Shown piece by piece: positions 7,049 to 16,170 of a stretch of DNA of 64,000 bases. The notes below the pieces were generated by a model that was not told where the DNA came from, searched no databases, and worked only from the letters and a program-made list of their open reading frames with translations. Within the stretch, counting starts at the first letter, position 1, and the number at the start of each line of letters is the position of its first letter. Source of the DNA: UBA7702 sp040776805 (GTDB lineage Bacteria; Bacillota; Dehalobacteriia; UBA7702); NCBI GenBank assembly GCA_040776805.1, contig JAXGZS010000003.1, forward strand, positions 62,001-126,000, read 5' to 3'. The translations under genes were made by a program, and so were the position numbers.

Positions 7049-7463
7049 CCTTGAGGATTTACGGAGCATGGAAAAAGAAGCGCGGGAACTGGAGCAAGAA
7101 ATCTTTTGGCGCGATAAGCTGATGCGCGTCACCTCGCAAGTATCGCCTATAGCGGTTAAGAGTCGCAGAGTATCCGACCAAACGGGGGATACGGCGGCGA
7201 GTGTCATGGACTTGCGCATGGTATTATCGGAAACGATTGAAAAAATCAATAGAAAGAGGATTGCCGCCGAAAAAGAAATTGAGGATTTATGCTCCGAAGA
7301 ACGCCGAATTATACGATTGTACTACTTCAACGGATGGAGCGATCGAAAAATTTCCTGGGAAATAAGCCTTAACGAAGAAGTGGTTGGGCGCAAGAGAAGG
7401 CATGCCGTGGAAAAAATAACAGGGGAGGGATATCAATATGGCGCGACCAAAAGGCAAAAATAA
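7029..7463 (+). CDS. Sigma-region-4-like late transcription regulator (RinA/ArpU type)
   Basis: 144 residues. An N-terminal coiled coil is followed by a region-4-like helix-turn-helix (SEERRIIRLYYFNGWSDRKI to GRKRRHAVEKI). Proteins of this class in Firmicute phages activate the late operon. Here it is second to last in the early operon, just before the packaging and structural genes of the opposite strand, which fits. ATG 7029 follows GGAGGTG by nine bases; an in-frame ATG at 7011 lacks one. Confidence 0.75.
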   Translation: MRITQSDLEDLRSMEKEARELEQEIFWRDKLMRVTSQVSPIAVKSRRVSDQTGDTAASVMDLRMVLSETIEKINRKRIAAEKEIEDLCSEERRIIRLYYFNGWSDRKISWEISLNEEVVGRKRRHAVEKITGEGYQYGATKRQK

Positions 7464-7788
7464 TAAGTCGTCGACCTTCGATAAAAAGGCGTACAACGGC
7501 CCTGGCATAAATTGGCAAAACATTCGCGACGCCACCTATACGTCGATAGGCTGTAATGTTCCCTTCATTATTAATCGAATGTTTACGGAAGCCTGCAGGC
7601 GAGGAAATATCAAAAAAATTGACCTATATAAGGAGGTAATATATAAAACGATAAGGGAGCAGCTTGGCGAAGATGAACTTGACGCCATGCTGGAATACGT
7701 GGACAAGTATTACCCACCAAAAAAAACGCCGGAAGTAGAGGCGTATTGGTACGAAAAACTCGGCATAACAGATGATGAAGAGCAATAA
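7438..7788 (+). CDS. Hypothetical phage protein at end of early operon
   Basis: 116 residues overlapping the regulator by 26 bases. It begins MARPKGKNNKSS, a start often seen in phage packaging or DNA-associated proteins, then an all-helical body. It could be a packaging accessory, but no motif proves it. It is the last rightward gene before the convergent terminator. Confidence 0.6.
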   Translation: MARPKGKNNKSSTFDKKAYNGPGINWQNIRDATYTSIGCNVPFIINRMFTEACRRGNIKKIDLYKEVIYKTIREQLGEDELDAMLEYVDKYYPPKKTPEVEAYWYEKLGITDDEEQ

Positions 7789-7791
7789 AAA

Positions 7792-7817
7792 AAGACCCCG
7801 GATCACTCCGGGGTCTT
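7792..7817 (-). terminator. Terminator of the leftward late operon
   Basis: A perfect 11-bp stem (AAGACCCCGGA, loop TCAC) lies between the convergent early and late operons. Read leftward it is followed by a run of seven T, so it is an intrinsic terminator for the late operon. For the early operon it would act only as a hairpin. Confidence 0.88.
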
Positions 7818-7824
7818 AATGCGT

Positions 7825-8022
7825 TTAAATACCTGATTTATTTGTGGGGTCATTTACGATCCCAAATGCCACCATGATGGGCAACAGTAGATTCATCAAC
7901 GTATTGACCGTGTCTCCAAAATCAACGCCAAAAAACGTCTTGCCTACAAACACCGCCAGGGCGGCTACTGCCAGCCATAACGCCCAGCTTTTGAAACGGT
8001 TACGAAATTCAATTTTATTCAT
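7825..8022 (-). CDS. Phage holin (phi-LC3 type)
   Basis: 65 residues. It begins MNKIEFRNRFKSWALW, then two hydrophobic segments (LAVAALAVFVG and LMNLLLPIMVAFGIV), and ends in the family hallmark NDPTNKSGI. Holins pierce the cell membrane at lysis and let endolysin reach the wall. AAGGAG precedes the start. It is the last gene of the late operon, next to a second small membrane protein and the endolysin. Confidence 0.88.
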   Translation of the reverse strand: MNKIEFRNRFKSWALWLAVAALAVFVGKTFFGVDFGDTVNTLMNLLLPIMVAFGIVNDPTNKSGI

Positions 8023-8206
8023 ATTCTAACTCCTTATCATGGTCGATAATATCAAGTCTGTTTTCCACCTTGTACATGCGTTCAACAAGATGGTTGTGGC
8101 AATCCACTTTCTTTTCAAGCACCTTTAGGCGCGTGGATAACGCCCCGTAAAGGCAGCCAACAGAAATCGCATAGGCGACAATCTGAATCCAAAATTGTGT
8201 TGTCAT
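8015..8206 (-). CDS. XhlA/BhlA-like membrane protein
   Basis: 63 residues. One N-terminal membrane helix (FWIQIVAYAISVGCLYGA) is followed by a coiled coil (LKVLEKKVDCHNHLVERMYKVENRLD). This is the topology of XhlA-type lysis partners, which work with the holin. AAGGAGTAGCT precedes the ATG. It overlaps the holin by 8 bases. Confidence 0.75.
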   Translation of the reverse strand: MTTQFWIQIVAYAISVGCLYGALSTRLKVLEKKVDCHNHLVERMYKVENRLDIIDHDKELEYE

Positions 8207-8215
8207 AGCTACTCC

Positions 8216-8547
8216 TTATTTGTCATAAAGACCGGCGCGGTCGTTAATGGTGATAATGCGGCAAAAGTCTTCGGATACATTAAGCACGTCCTTGCCAACG
8301 CCCTTCAAATATCCCTTGTCAATCAGCTTTTGAATAGACGGGCGATAATAAGATGGGACGTCTTTGATTTTTTCATAATACTTCATTTCTTCATCCTCCG
8401 TGTTATTTTTGGTAATAGTATTGGTCTCGGTAACCTTTTTTAACGCCGTAATTTGGCTTATATTAAGCCCAAAATACCTATAAAAATCGGATACGTTATT
8501 GCCGTATCCTTTGCGCTCGTCGCCCCTGTATTGTTGCCATTTGCCCT
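8216..8547 (-). pseudogene. C-terminal half of endolysin in a displaced frame
   Basis: From about 8547 leftward the -1 frame of the endolysin stays open to TAA 8216. It reads GKWQQYRGDERKGYGNNV, a linker, then a ~50-residue domain KYYEKIKDVPSYYRPSIQKL to NDRAGLYDK. That last block is the SLH-like or wall-binding tail often attached to phage lysins. Joining it to the N-terminal M15 domain needs one extra G in the GGG at 8544-8546 and gives a 235-residue enzyme. An internal ATG at 8386 with GGAGG upstream could also express the last 56 residues alone. Confidence 0.65.
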
Positions 8548-8922
8548 CATATCAACATGGGTGGCATTGTTGGATATATAACCAATCCCTTTAAAACCCA
8601 AGGCTTGACATAGGCAGCAAATTTTTTTGGCGTCAACGGTCACACCGTCTTTTTTCACAACGATATCCGCCGCCGTACCTTTTAGATGCTGACTGGCTGA
8701 CGCACCGCCAATCTTTTTGTTATAGGCCTCCGTGCGGTAGCCGCTGTTGATCGTAATGGTAAAGCCACCGTAAGATCGCAACTCCTCTAATTTGTTGAGT
8801 AACTCTATTGAGTAAAGTACCTTGTCACTTCCGTCTTTACAGCGCATTTCGCTCAAGGTAAAATGATTGCTGATCGGATAACCAGCGCCGAGTTTTGATA
8901 TATACGCTATTTTTACACTCAT
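8458..8922 (-). CDS. Endolysin, M15 peptidase domain (frameshifted after residue 126)
   Basis: The first 126 residues are an M15 (VanY/Hedgehog-fold) L-Ala-D-Glu or D,D-peptidase. Zinc and catalytic signatures are SGYRTEAYN, SQHLKGTAADIV and THVDMR. It would cut peptidoglycan cross-bridges at lysis. The remaining ~28 residues are out of frame and end in a hydrophobic stub, while the true C-terminal domain lies in the neighbouring frame at 8216-8547. All M15 residues are present, so a truncated enzyme might still work. AGAAGGAAGG precedes the ATG. Confidence 0.85.
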   Translation of the reverse strand: MSVKIAYISKLGAGYPISNHFTLSEMRCKDGSDKVLYSIELLNKLEELRSYGGFTITINSGYRTEAYNKKIGGASASQHLKGTAADIVVKKDGVTVDAKKICCLCQALGFKGIGYISNNATHVDMRANGNNTGATSAKDTAITYPIFIGILGLI

Positions 8923-8939
8923 TCTTTTGTCCTTCCTTC

Positions 8940-9206
8940 TTAGTCTTTTATCGCGCCTAAATTATTGATCTGCTCCTGTATCGCCTGTAACTGCGCCTGC
9001 AACTCTTCTTTTGTTGGTTCGGCTGGCTGTTGTGATTGGATTTCATCAATATATTCTTGCGTTGCTCCCTCAACCCACTTTTCTCCGTCCCACTTTGGCT
9101 TATATAGCCCCTGGGCAGGTTCAACGTCAAGGCCAATTTCCGTTTCTGGGTCAAAGATAAAATCATCACGCAGGAAGTCCCCGCTTTTATTTGTTATTCG
9201 TAACAT
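8940..9206 (-). CDS. Small tail-associated phage protein
   Basis: 88 residues between the fibre and the endolysin. The first half (LRITNKSGDFLRDDF to YKPKWDGEKWVEG) is a familiar short virion-region protein. The second half is a coiled coil (PTKEELQAQLQAIQEQINN). AGGAGGTAATTT precedes the ATG. It may be a fibre chaperone or tail-tip accessory. Function is inferred only from position. Confidence 0.6.
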   Translation of the reverse strand: MLRITNKSGDFLRDDFIFDPETEIGLDVEPAQGLYKPKWDGEKWVEGATQEYIDEIQSQQPAEPTKEELQAQLQAIQEQINNLGAIKD

Positions 9207-9216
9207 AAATTACCTC

Positions 9217-9666
9217 CTAATCCACAAAGAAGGATATGGAGTCGATTTGTATATAAGAATTAAATTCGTAAATATAAACCTCTCCTGTTGCAAGAGCATG
9301 CGCTTTACCATGTGTTCCAGAAGATGCATAACAAGCAAACCCAACTCGTTTCGATGGACGATAGCCAACGGGTAGAATAAAGGCCACTGTTCCAGCCGTG
9401 CCTCCTGATAAACGCCCAGAAAGATGCACAATCCCAAATTCATCTTTGCGATAACGAACCGGCATATTTGTCGCATCTGCTTGTGTCCAACTGTTTAACA
9501 GTGTCGGCGTTATCCATGCTTCTTGTGCTTTGTTGGCTTTGGCATTGTATAGCGTTTTGATGGGTAACAACTCCTGTACCGTTAAACCACGAATTGGGAA
9601 AAGCGGATAAGAGGGCGTCCATTCCGGCGGCAGTCGGTTCATTACCAGCGCCGATGACTCCGCCAC
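9217..9666 (-). CDS. Tail fibre C-terminal receptor-binding part (displaced frame)
   Basis: The meaningful part begins near ELLPIKTLYNAKANKAQEAW and runs through a beta-rich head (WITPTLLNSW, FGIVHLSGRLSGG, VAFILPVGYRPSKRVGF). This is typical of trimeric fibre tips that bind the host surface. It continues the fibre encoded by 9440-10423 after a one-base shift near 9571-9576. Removing one G there gives a single 401-residue protein. Residues before that point in this frame are antisense to the real product. Confidence 0.6.
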   Translation of the reverse strand: MAESSALVMNRLPPEWTPSYPLFPIRGLTVQELLPIKTLYNAKANKAQEAWITPTLLNSWTQADATNMPVRYRKDEFGIVHLSGRLSGGTAGTVAFILPVGYRPSKRVGFACYASSGTHGKAHALATGEVYIYEFNSYIQIDSISFFVD

Positions 9667-10423
9667 AAAAAATATCAGTTAAACAAATAGCTAAAACGCT
9701 ATCTATTTCCATAGAGCTACCGTTTGCAATCGCCGCCGTTGAATAGTAGCGATAAATGGTTAAATATGCGTGGTTTGCGCCTGCTGTAATGACAATACCA
9801 AAATCATACCACTCATTTGCTATTGGGTTATCTATAAATGTCGACGTTGTCGCACCATTATAAACGCGTATTCCCGTGCAAGCAGAATTTGTAACTCTTA
9901 CCTTTAGTTTGACATAGTATTTTTTGCCGGTAACTAATGGGGTAATAAAAGGGCGCGTGACGTATGGATTTATACTGCTGCCATCTGCGGTATTAGTTAA
10001 GATACCGTCTGTAACAGTATTTACAGAGTTTCCAGCGGCCCATCCAGCCGTACCGTTACTGAAATCTCCATTTGTTACAAGATTCGTCGCGGTAACTTTA
10101 TCGGCTTTTCCACTGATGTCCTGTTCCGCGCCGTTGTAAACCTGAAACGTCGATGTTGCGCCGTCTGTCATGGTGATGGTGTAAGTGTCGGTTGTGCCGG
10201 GGGAACCGTCGCCGGAGGTGCGGATGATAGATGATATGCTGCTCCCCGTTGCGCCGGTATCACCGATGTCGCCCTGATCTCCCTTGTCACCTTTGGGGCC
10301 TTGAATACCTTGCAGCCCCTGTTCTCCCTTGGGGCCAACGTCTCCCTTCGGCCCCGGCAACGTCGGCCCGACGGCGGCGGCTAACTGGTGTATCGGATTG
10401 ATATTCATTGTAACTTTTGTCAT
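9440..10423 (-). CDS. Collagen-like tail fibre, N-terminal part (frameshifted)
   Basis: A short N-terminal anchor (VTMNINPIHQLAAAVG) is followed by about fifteen Gly-X-Y triplets (PGPKGDVGPKGEQG style) that form a collagen-like triple helix. Then come a beta domain with a carbohydrate-binding look (NLVTNGDFSNGTAGW to YYSTAAIANGSSMEIDSV) and a GAGNEPTAAGMDALL linker. From about residue 283 the frame is wrong and the natural continuation is in 9217-9666. It is a host-recognition fibre of the virion. Confidence 0.8.
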   Translation of the reverse strand: MTKVTMNINPIHQLAAAVGPTLPGPKGDVGPKGEQGLQGIQGPKGDKGDQGDIGDTGATGSSISSIIRTSGDGSPGTTDTYTITMTDGATSTFQVYNGAEQDISGKADKVTATNLVTNGDFSNGTAGWAAGNSVNTVTDGILTNTADGSSINPYVTRPFITPLVTGKKYYVKLKVRVTNSACTGIRVYNGATTSTFIDNPIANEWYDFGIVITAGANHAYLTIYRYYSTAAIANGSSMEIDSVLAICLTDIFCGGVIGAGNEPTAAGMDALLSAFPNSWFNGTGVVTHQNAIQCQSQQSTRSMDNADTVKQLDTSRCDKYAGSLSQR

Positions 10424-10737
10424 CTTGTCACGTCCTTTACGACTTTAATATCAAGAGTTTCCGAGGAGGAGGTAATGTCGCCGTCCTCATATTGCACGTC
10501 AACTTCTTGTATGCCAATAGGCCATGATTGCGTGTCTGCAAATGCAAAGAGGTACCGACCTGGTGTCGATACCTCTTCTGTAATGGTTAATTCCGCAATT
10601 AAATTTCCGTTGGCTTTCGACCTTACCTGGGATTTTAACTTTGCCACAGCCCCCGTTACGGGGGTTTCATCATCGTTTAAATCAAGGTAAAAGGCAAATG
10701 TGTCGCCTTGCTTTACTGTGCCGAGTAACGCTGCCAT
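10420..10737 (-). CDS. Hypothetical virion-associated beta protein
   Basis: 105 residues starting at ATG 10737 after GGAGGTGAGCAA. The sequence (FAFYLDLNDDETPVTGAVAKL, ELTITEEVSTPGRYLFAF, SSSETLDIKVVKDV) is an Ig-like beta sandwich. Similar small proteins lie beside phage fibres as base or decoration proteins. It overlaps the fibre start by 4 bases. The function is not established. Confidence 0.65.
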   Translation of the reverse strand: MAALLGTVKQGDTFAFYLDLNDDETPVTGAVAKLKSQVRSKANGNLIAELTITEEVSTPGRYLFAFADTQSWPIGIQEVDVQYEDGDITSSSETLDIKVVKDVTR

Positions 10738-10750
10738 TTGCTCACCTCCA

Positions 10751-13700
10751 TCAAGATTTTGTTTTGTTTTCGTTGCCGGTATAACTATATCTTGGCCAGC
10801 CGCCGTAACCATACCGATTGTAGCTGCTATGTTTTTTACCGATCAGCGAAGCAAGGACGTTGCTTCCACCCCAGCCCCAACCGCCGTATCCCCAGCCGCC
10901 ATAGCCACCCCAACCGCCGGAATGAAAATTATCGTAGGATTCTGCCGTTTGGGTGGGGAAATAGTTTTCATCCGCAGACAAGGTTCCGCTCCCTTCCATA
11001 ATGTTAAAAGCATTTTTTACGTTAATAGGTTTTCCGTTTTCGTCTTTATAGGTAAAGGTTAAGCTTGTATCAGCGGAACCGATGGTTTGGCCTGCGGCAA
11101 CCTTGTCTCCATAATTTACGTTCCTGCCGGAAAGACCGGTATAATATCCCGTTGTTCCGTCGCTAAATTTAACCGTGACAACAATACCGCTGTATTTGCT
11201 GCGCGTTGCTTTTATTATCTTTCCATCCATCGGAGTGACTACAGTGGAGCCTTTGTCGGTTTTAAAACGAGCCACGTTGGAGTCGTCCACAGTCACCTTG
11301 TACTCGCCTGAAACAATTGTGGTATCCCCAGGAACACCGCTTGACCTTGCGCTCGGCGGTACATAGTCAGCCATCGTTTTACCGGTCTTGTTATCCTTGA
11401 GGGTTACATCGGTTGAGTAATCTTCACCGCCATATTCCTTGCCTTTAACTTCGATGTCGCCGCCATCTGTGAGCTTAGAAGCATCGTAGTTTTTGATATA
11501 CCTTGCATCGAGAATAATCGCCTTTAGTTTTGCGGTAAGATTAAGCTGATTTACCTGCGCCACGTAGCTACTGGCAGGAGCATCATTCTTTACGTTGCCA
11601 AGGAAGGAGTAGGCATACAGAAACTCGTCTTCGGTCATTTTTTCAGCAATGGCTTTATCAAGATATTTTGCCATTGTTTTGGAGTAAGCAGGTGACAAGC
11701 CATCCGATGCAAAATCATAATCCACGTCAAGAGGAGTATAATAGCCGTTTTTGTCGATTTCTTCTGCAAGATATTTCATCTGATCTGCCGATAGCCGACC
11801 AGCATAGTTGTTTTTTAGGTTCTCAAAAAGGTCTTGTGCCGCTGCTTTTCTGCCCTCTACACCCTTAATGTCGTAGTATCTCGAATAAACGCCATAGGTT
11901 ATAATCGCAGGAATGTCATGGTTTACGTGCATTTCATTTGCCAAAGACTTAACGGAATCGCTTAATACTTTGTTTTCGAGAATGTATACTGTTTGTTCAT
12001 CGTTGAGTCCGTAGTCTAAAATATAGTTGCGCTTTTCCGCCGTGGACATACCAGGGAGGCTTTTACTAATGTCATACCATTTTGACAATGGTATGTTATA
12101 ATCCATCAAGGCGCTTTCTGCGGCTGCCGCGTCTTTTCCGCTAATCTTTAGGTCTTTTTTGTAATAACTATAAATTGACTCCTTCGATACGCCTTCTTGT
12201 TCGAGAAGTTCTATCACGTTGATGGTGGCTTCATTTTTATCGTAGTCTTTGCCAAATACGTTTTTGATAGCCTTTTCGTATAGTCCATCCTCATTCTCGA
12301 TCGTTGCACCGTCAAAGTACTTTGCCATATCGTCCTTGTTTTCTTGGTAACTTTTTTGGAGTTCGTAAATCTCCATGTTAATACCGTCAATGAGCAACAT
12401 CTTTTCCTCGTTAGAAAGTGTTTTGTCGCCCTGGATATCATGCTTCAAGTCCGATAAATTAGATACCTGAGCGTGAATAGAGTCGATATATTTATAGTTT
12501 AAGTCGCGCTCAGTCGTGTCTTCTGCGTCGCGATCTTTATGGCTTAATTTTTCGTAATCATCGTAAAATTGTTCGCTAATCTTACTATTTTGCGAAAAAT
12601 TAGCGGTGAACTTGTTTTTGAACAATCCATCGCTCGCGGTTTCCGTCATGAACGGCGCTATAGAATCCCAAAGAACACCGCCGTAAGCGTTTGCAACATA
12701 GTCGATGTTTTTAGGGGAAACATCAATGTCGGGAATAATTGGGAGATAAGCAGACGCCTTTTTGAGTCCGTTTGCAAAACTTCTCGACAATGATGTGGTC
12801 GTCTCGTCGTATTGCTGATATGGGTCGTACTGACTGGTAAGCTCTTGCGAAACAATTGGAGTGCCATTCCAGCTTTTGTTTGTGGCTATCTGTTGAAAAG
12901 TAGACAAAACATTATTTTGGAGCGGATTTGTAGGCCCTGTATTTTGCATTAAACTTCCGTGTAGGCCAAGATATCCGTCAAAGGATTCCTTGTCGCCCTG
13001 TGCATATTCAATACCACGACGAAAAACGTTACCGAACTGTCCGACGCCCCTCGGTTTTGGCAACTTTATGAAGTCCGTGTCGGTGTCGGTAAGGGGATTT
13101 GGAACATAATAGTACTTATCCTTTTCGGCTTCTGCTATATTTTTCCAGTATTCGTCTTCATCGCCACCAAAAGCACCGTTTATCAACATGGCAATTGCTT
13201 CCGGGGCAACGCCGATAATGGCAGCACGATAAAACAGCTTGAATAACGAACCTGCCGTTTCTTTGTTTGCTCCAAAATTACGGATAAATCGACTTGCGCC
13301 CTGTACTGACGGATTAAAAAACCACGCGATATACCGATTGGTATTTTTCCCCCATACACCACTTCTTCCGAAGTTTACGGTCGCTTCATCTGCCGCAAAC
13401 AATGCCGCATCAATGCCTTCTTTTGTTACATTCTCTATTCCGCCTCTGCGATCAACTTCCGCCATAAACTCCGCAAGTCGCGGAGCCTGCTCAACCGCCA
13501 TGCTAATCTTTTCAATGTTTTCAATGCCCTTTTTAATTTTGCTTTGCTTGTGTACCCCTCGGTTGTAAAATTCAAAATAAGAATTAGAGAGTCCGCCAGA
13601 GTCTTTATAAAGGTTCCAGTATTCGCCACCTTGCGCGATTTGTTTCCATGCTTCTGGGTATTTCTTTACGAAATCCTTCATGTTTTTGGAATAAAACATA

Positions 13701-16129
13701 GCATCTGGCAAGTCTCTAAGAGCGTTTCTAACAATAAATGTCGGGTCAAACGTGGTAATTAACGCCTTTGAAATATTGTTTGCCTCGGCTATTCCACGGA
13801 GAAAAATGCCCGTGCTGTCATTGTCGCGCATAACATGGACGGCTTCGGCAAGGCCAGAGCCTGCGCTTGTGTTAGCAACATTAGCGGTTATTGCGTGGCC
13901 ATTATAATAAAATTTGAAAATCTTACTATGCCTCACATCATCATGTGTCGGCGCTTTTTCGGCATCAAATACGAATACGTCACCATCATCAGGCTTGAAA
14001 CTCTTTATCATGGAACCGGCAATTTCGCTATTATTATTAGCCGCTTCATAAAGTCGAATCATAAATAAGTTGATATCCGACTCTCTGCGCAGCCATAATG
14101 TTTGGTCTACGATTTGTTCGTAAATTGGTTTAATGTCTTTGTAACTGCCAAGACGCTTTTTGAACATTCCACGTCCAGTTCCGTAGTCGGCATCTTCATC
14201 AATGACCCTTCTTGCCGGTACATAATGAGGATTTTTATTTCTCATGTTTTCGGCATGTTCATAGGAGATCAAACCGGAATCAAGGGCAAGCTGTAAGTTG
14301 TTGTCGTTAAATTTCCATACTTTTTCTGCTATAGTATAAAAATCAGGATATTTTTTATCTAATTCTGCAATAGCATTTTTACTGTCCTGCGCCGTTACTT
14401 CCTTGCCAAAAATAACACCTGGCGTATCGACGTTCTGGTAGTGCATTAAATAAGAATAGAAGTCGTGTAGATTTTGTGTTTCCACCTCCTTGTCAGGGTC
14501 AAATAGCGGATTAAAGATGTTTTGCAGGCTTTCGCCAACATCTTTGCCGTTTATGTCGCGTTGAACATCACCAACAATGGACTGCTCTCCTTTGCGAAGA
14601 GATTTTCTCGTCACATTTGCCGCGTCATATAAAGAGGCATCTTTGATCTTTTTGGCAAAATCATCAACAGAGGCAAAACTGTCAACCCATTTTCGCCTCA
14701 TTCTATCATAAAACAGCTGCACAAACCCTTTAGCGCCGTTTTGTTTTTTGTCTGGCAAATCAGTCAGCACTCTTGCAGGGTCGTGATATGTCGCGCCCAT
14801 AAGATCGGAAAACGCGGATTCAATTTGCTGTTCAAATTTATCGAGCTGCTTCTGATATGCGTCTTGGTTGGCGAACATATCATCATGCATTACGTCATTC
14901 TGTAATATGCCGTTGTCCCTGTCGATGTTTTTGGAAAGGCTGTATATATCGTTAAAGAACCATCTGATCTGGTCTTTATTCGGCCTGCCTGTCTTTAGAG
15001 ATTCGCTAACAAAATCATTGATTAAATCCCTTGATTTGGACCTCTTTTTAGGTAATGCCTCGACAATGCCCTCTACCGCTTGGACGAGATTTTTTCTTGC
15101 CTCAGCGGCAGATACTCTATCTGCGTCCATATTAGGCTCAATCTGATCTTTGTTTTCCTTCATTTCGCGGTCTTTAAGGATGGTTTGAGCGTCTGGCTGC
15201 ATTTCATATTTTTTATTGCCCTGCCGCTCCGAAATAAGCCATCCTCGATCGCTTTTTTTGTTCTTATATCTCCATTGACGATTGAATTTATCCCGGCTAT
15301 AATCAATATCTGCATCGGTCACATCTTCGTAAGCGGTTGCTTCAATATTAGGGGAGGGAAGTTTCTTTTGATCTAAATACTCATCGCGACTTGTGTCCGA
15401 CTGTTCTCGAATGGTTTTAAGCCCCAGCGACTCACTTTGTAACGGCGTCGCAGTAAGTTCGTCTTCTGTTATAACATCCATTTGACCGTCTACATCAACG
15501 AAATACTTTTTACCATCATCTTCCTCAACGATGTTTATAACTTTCGCATCTTCGCCGTCAAATTGAATGATATCTCCAATATTATATGTAGGAATTTTCC
15601 TATCGCCGTTTTCTGCCGCTTCGGCAGTATACATCTGCCATACAGATTCACCTTGTTTTTGAGTAAACGTACCGTCATTAACGTATCCGTCAATTTTGCC
15701 TTTTGCGTCAATTTTAGTTTCGGATTCGGCAATGCTGTAAATTGCCTTGGCTACTGAAATCTCTCTAACTAATTTATCGGCTGTTTCTTGATCAATTTCT
15801 CCGTTATCAAGTCGCTGGCGAACCTCTCTATCAATATGGTTAAGCGGCTCTGAATCGCGTTTTGATACGGCGGCGTTTAAACCCGTGGACACAATAGATG
15901 CTGCGCCCGACATAATTCCCCCCGCTAACGCCCCCGTAATAAACGATTCTTTGAGCGATTTTGGGTTAATCCATGCGTCAGTACCTTCTTCGTTGGAAAA
16001 CACGGGAATATTCTTATATACAGATTTCGTTCCTGAGGAAACTACTTCTTGCGCGGAGTTTTCAACGCCTTCTGTCAGCATCCCGGTAACAATATTGCTA
16101 AGGATTTTTTTTGGTGCGACTCCCTTCAA
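10751..16129 (-). CDS. Large polyvalent virion protein, main part (LPD38, degenerate M23-like tail)
   Basis: About 1,790 residues, joined in the intact form to 16171-17064 (total ~2,104). A central ~400-residue block includes FDPTFIVRNALRDLPDAMFY, the signature of large polyvalent protein domain LPD38. Such giants are packed in the virion and injected with DNA. Near residues 1620-1720 lies a lysostaphin/M23-like module (VVTPMDGKII, YYTGLSGRNVNYGDKV, GQTIGSAD). It has Leu-Thr-Phe-Thr where the catalytic HLHF should be, so it is probably inactive. The tail is Gly/Trp/Tyr-rich. The frame opens at a TTG only because of the upstream shift near 16,232. Confidence 0.75.
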   Translation of the reverse strand: MKGVAPKKILSNIVTGMLTEGVENSAQEVVSSGTKSVYKNIPVFSNEEGTDAWINPKSLKESFITGALAGGIMSGAASIVSTGLNAAVSKRDSEPLNHIDREVRQRLDNGEIDQETADKLVREISVAKAIYSIAESETKIDAKGKIDGYVNDGTFTQKQGESVWQMYTAEAAENGDRKIPTYNIGDIIQFDGEDAKVINIVEEDDGKKYFVDVDGQMDVITEDELTATPLQSESLGLKTIREQSDTSRDEYLDQKKLPSPNIEATAYEDVTDADIDYSRDKFNRQWRYKNKKSDRGWLISERQGNKKYEMQPDAQTILKDREMKENKDQIEPNMDADRVSAAEARKNLVQAVEGIVEALPKKRSKSRDLINDFVSESLKTGRPNKDQIRWFFNDIYSLSKNIDRDNGILQNDVMHDDMFANQDAYQKQLDKFEQQIESAFSDLMGATYHDPARVLTDLPDKKQNGAKGFVQLFYDRMRRKWVDSFASVDDFAKKIKDASLYDAANVTRKSLRKGEQSIVGDVQRDINGKDVGESLQNIFNPLFDPDKEVETQNLHDFYSYLMHYQNVDTPGVIFGKEVTAQDSKNAIAELDKKYPDFYTIAEKVWKFNDNNLQLALDSGLISYEHAENMRNKNPHYVPARRVIDEDADYGTGRGMFKKRLGSYKDIKPIYEQIVDQTLWLRRESDINLFMIRLYEAANNNSEIAGSMIKSFKPDDGDVFVFDAEKAPTHDDVRHSKIFKFYYNGHAITANVANTSAGSGLAEAVHVMRDNDSTGIFLRGIAEANNISKALITTFDPTFIVRNALRDLPDAMFYSKNMKDFVKKYPEAWKQIAQGGEYWNLYKDSGGLSNSYFEFYNRGVHKQSKIKKGIENIEKISMAVEQAPRLAEFMAEVDRRGGIENVTKEGIDAALFAADEATVNFGRSGVWGKNTNRYIAWFFNPSVQGASRFIRNFGANKETAGSLFKLFYRAAIIGVAPEAIAMLINGAFGGDEDEYWKNIAEAEKDKYYYVPNPLTDTDTDFIKLPKPRGVGQFGNVFRRGIEYAQGDKESFDGYLGLHGSLMQNTGPTNPLQNNVLSTFQQIATNKSWNGTPIVSQELTSQYDPYQQYDETTTSLSRSFANGLKKASAYLPIIPDIDVSPKNIDYVANAYGGVLWDSIAPFMTETASDGLFKNKFTANFSQNSKISEQFYDDYEKLSHKDRDAEDTTERDLNYKYIDSIHAQVSNLSDLKHDIQGDKTLSNEEKMLLIDGINMEIYELQKSYQENKDDMAKYFDGATIENEDGLYEKAIKNVFGKDYDKNEATINVIELLEQEGVSKESIYSYYKKDLKISGKDAAAAESALMDYNIPLSKWYDISKSLPGMSTAEKRNYILDYGLNDEQTVYILENKVLSDSVKSLANEMHVNHDIPAIITYGVYSRYYDIKGVEGRKAAAQDLFENLKNNYAGRLSADQMKYLAEEIDKNGYYTPLDVDYDFASDGLSPAYSKTMAKYLDKAIAEKMTEDEFLYAYSFLGNVKNDAPASSYVAQVNQLNLTAKLKAIILDARYIKNYDASKLTDGGDIEVKGKEYGGEDYSTDVTLKDNKTGKTMADYVPPSARSSGVPGDTTIVSGEYKVTVDDSNVARFKTDKGSTVVTPMDGKIIKATRSKYSGIVVTVKFSDGTTGYYTGLSGRNVNYGDKVAAGQTIGSADTSLTFTYKDENGKPINVKNAFNIMEGSGTLSADENYFPTQTAESYDNFHSGGWGGYGGWGYGGWGWGGSNVLASLIGKKHSSYNRYGYGGWPRYSYTGNENKTKS

Positions 16130-16170
16130 CAGTTGGGATATGATTTTTTCACCGCCACCGAACCGTTCAA

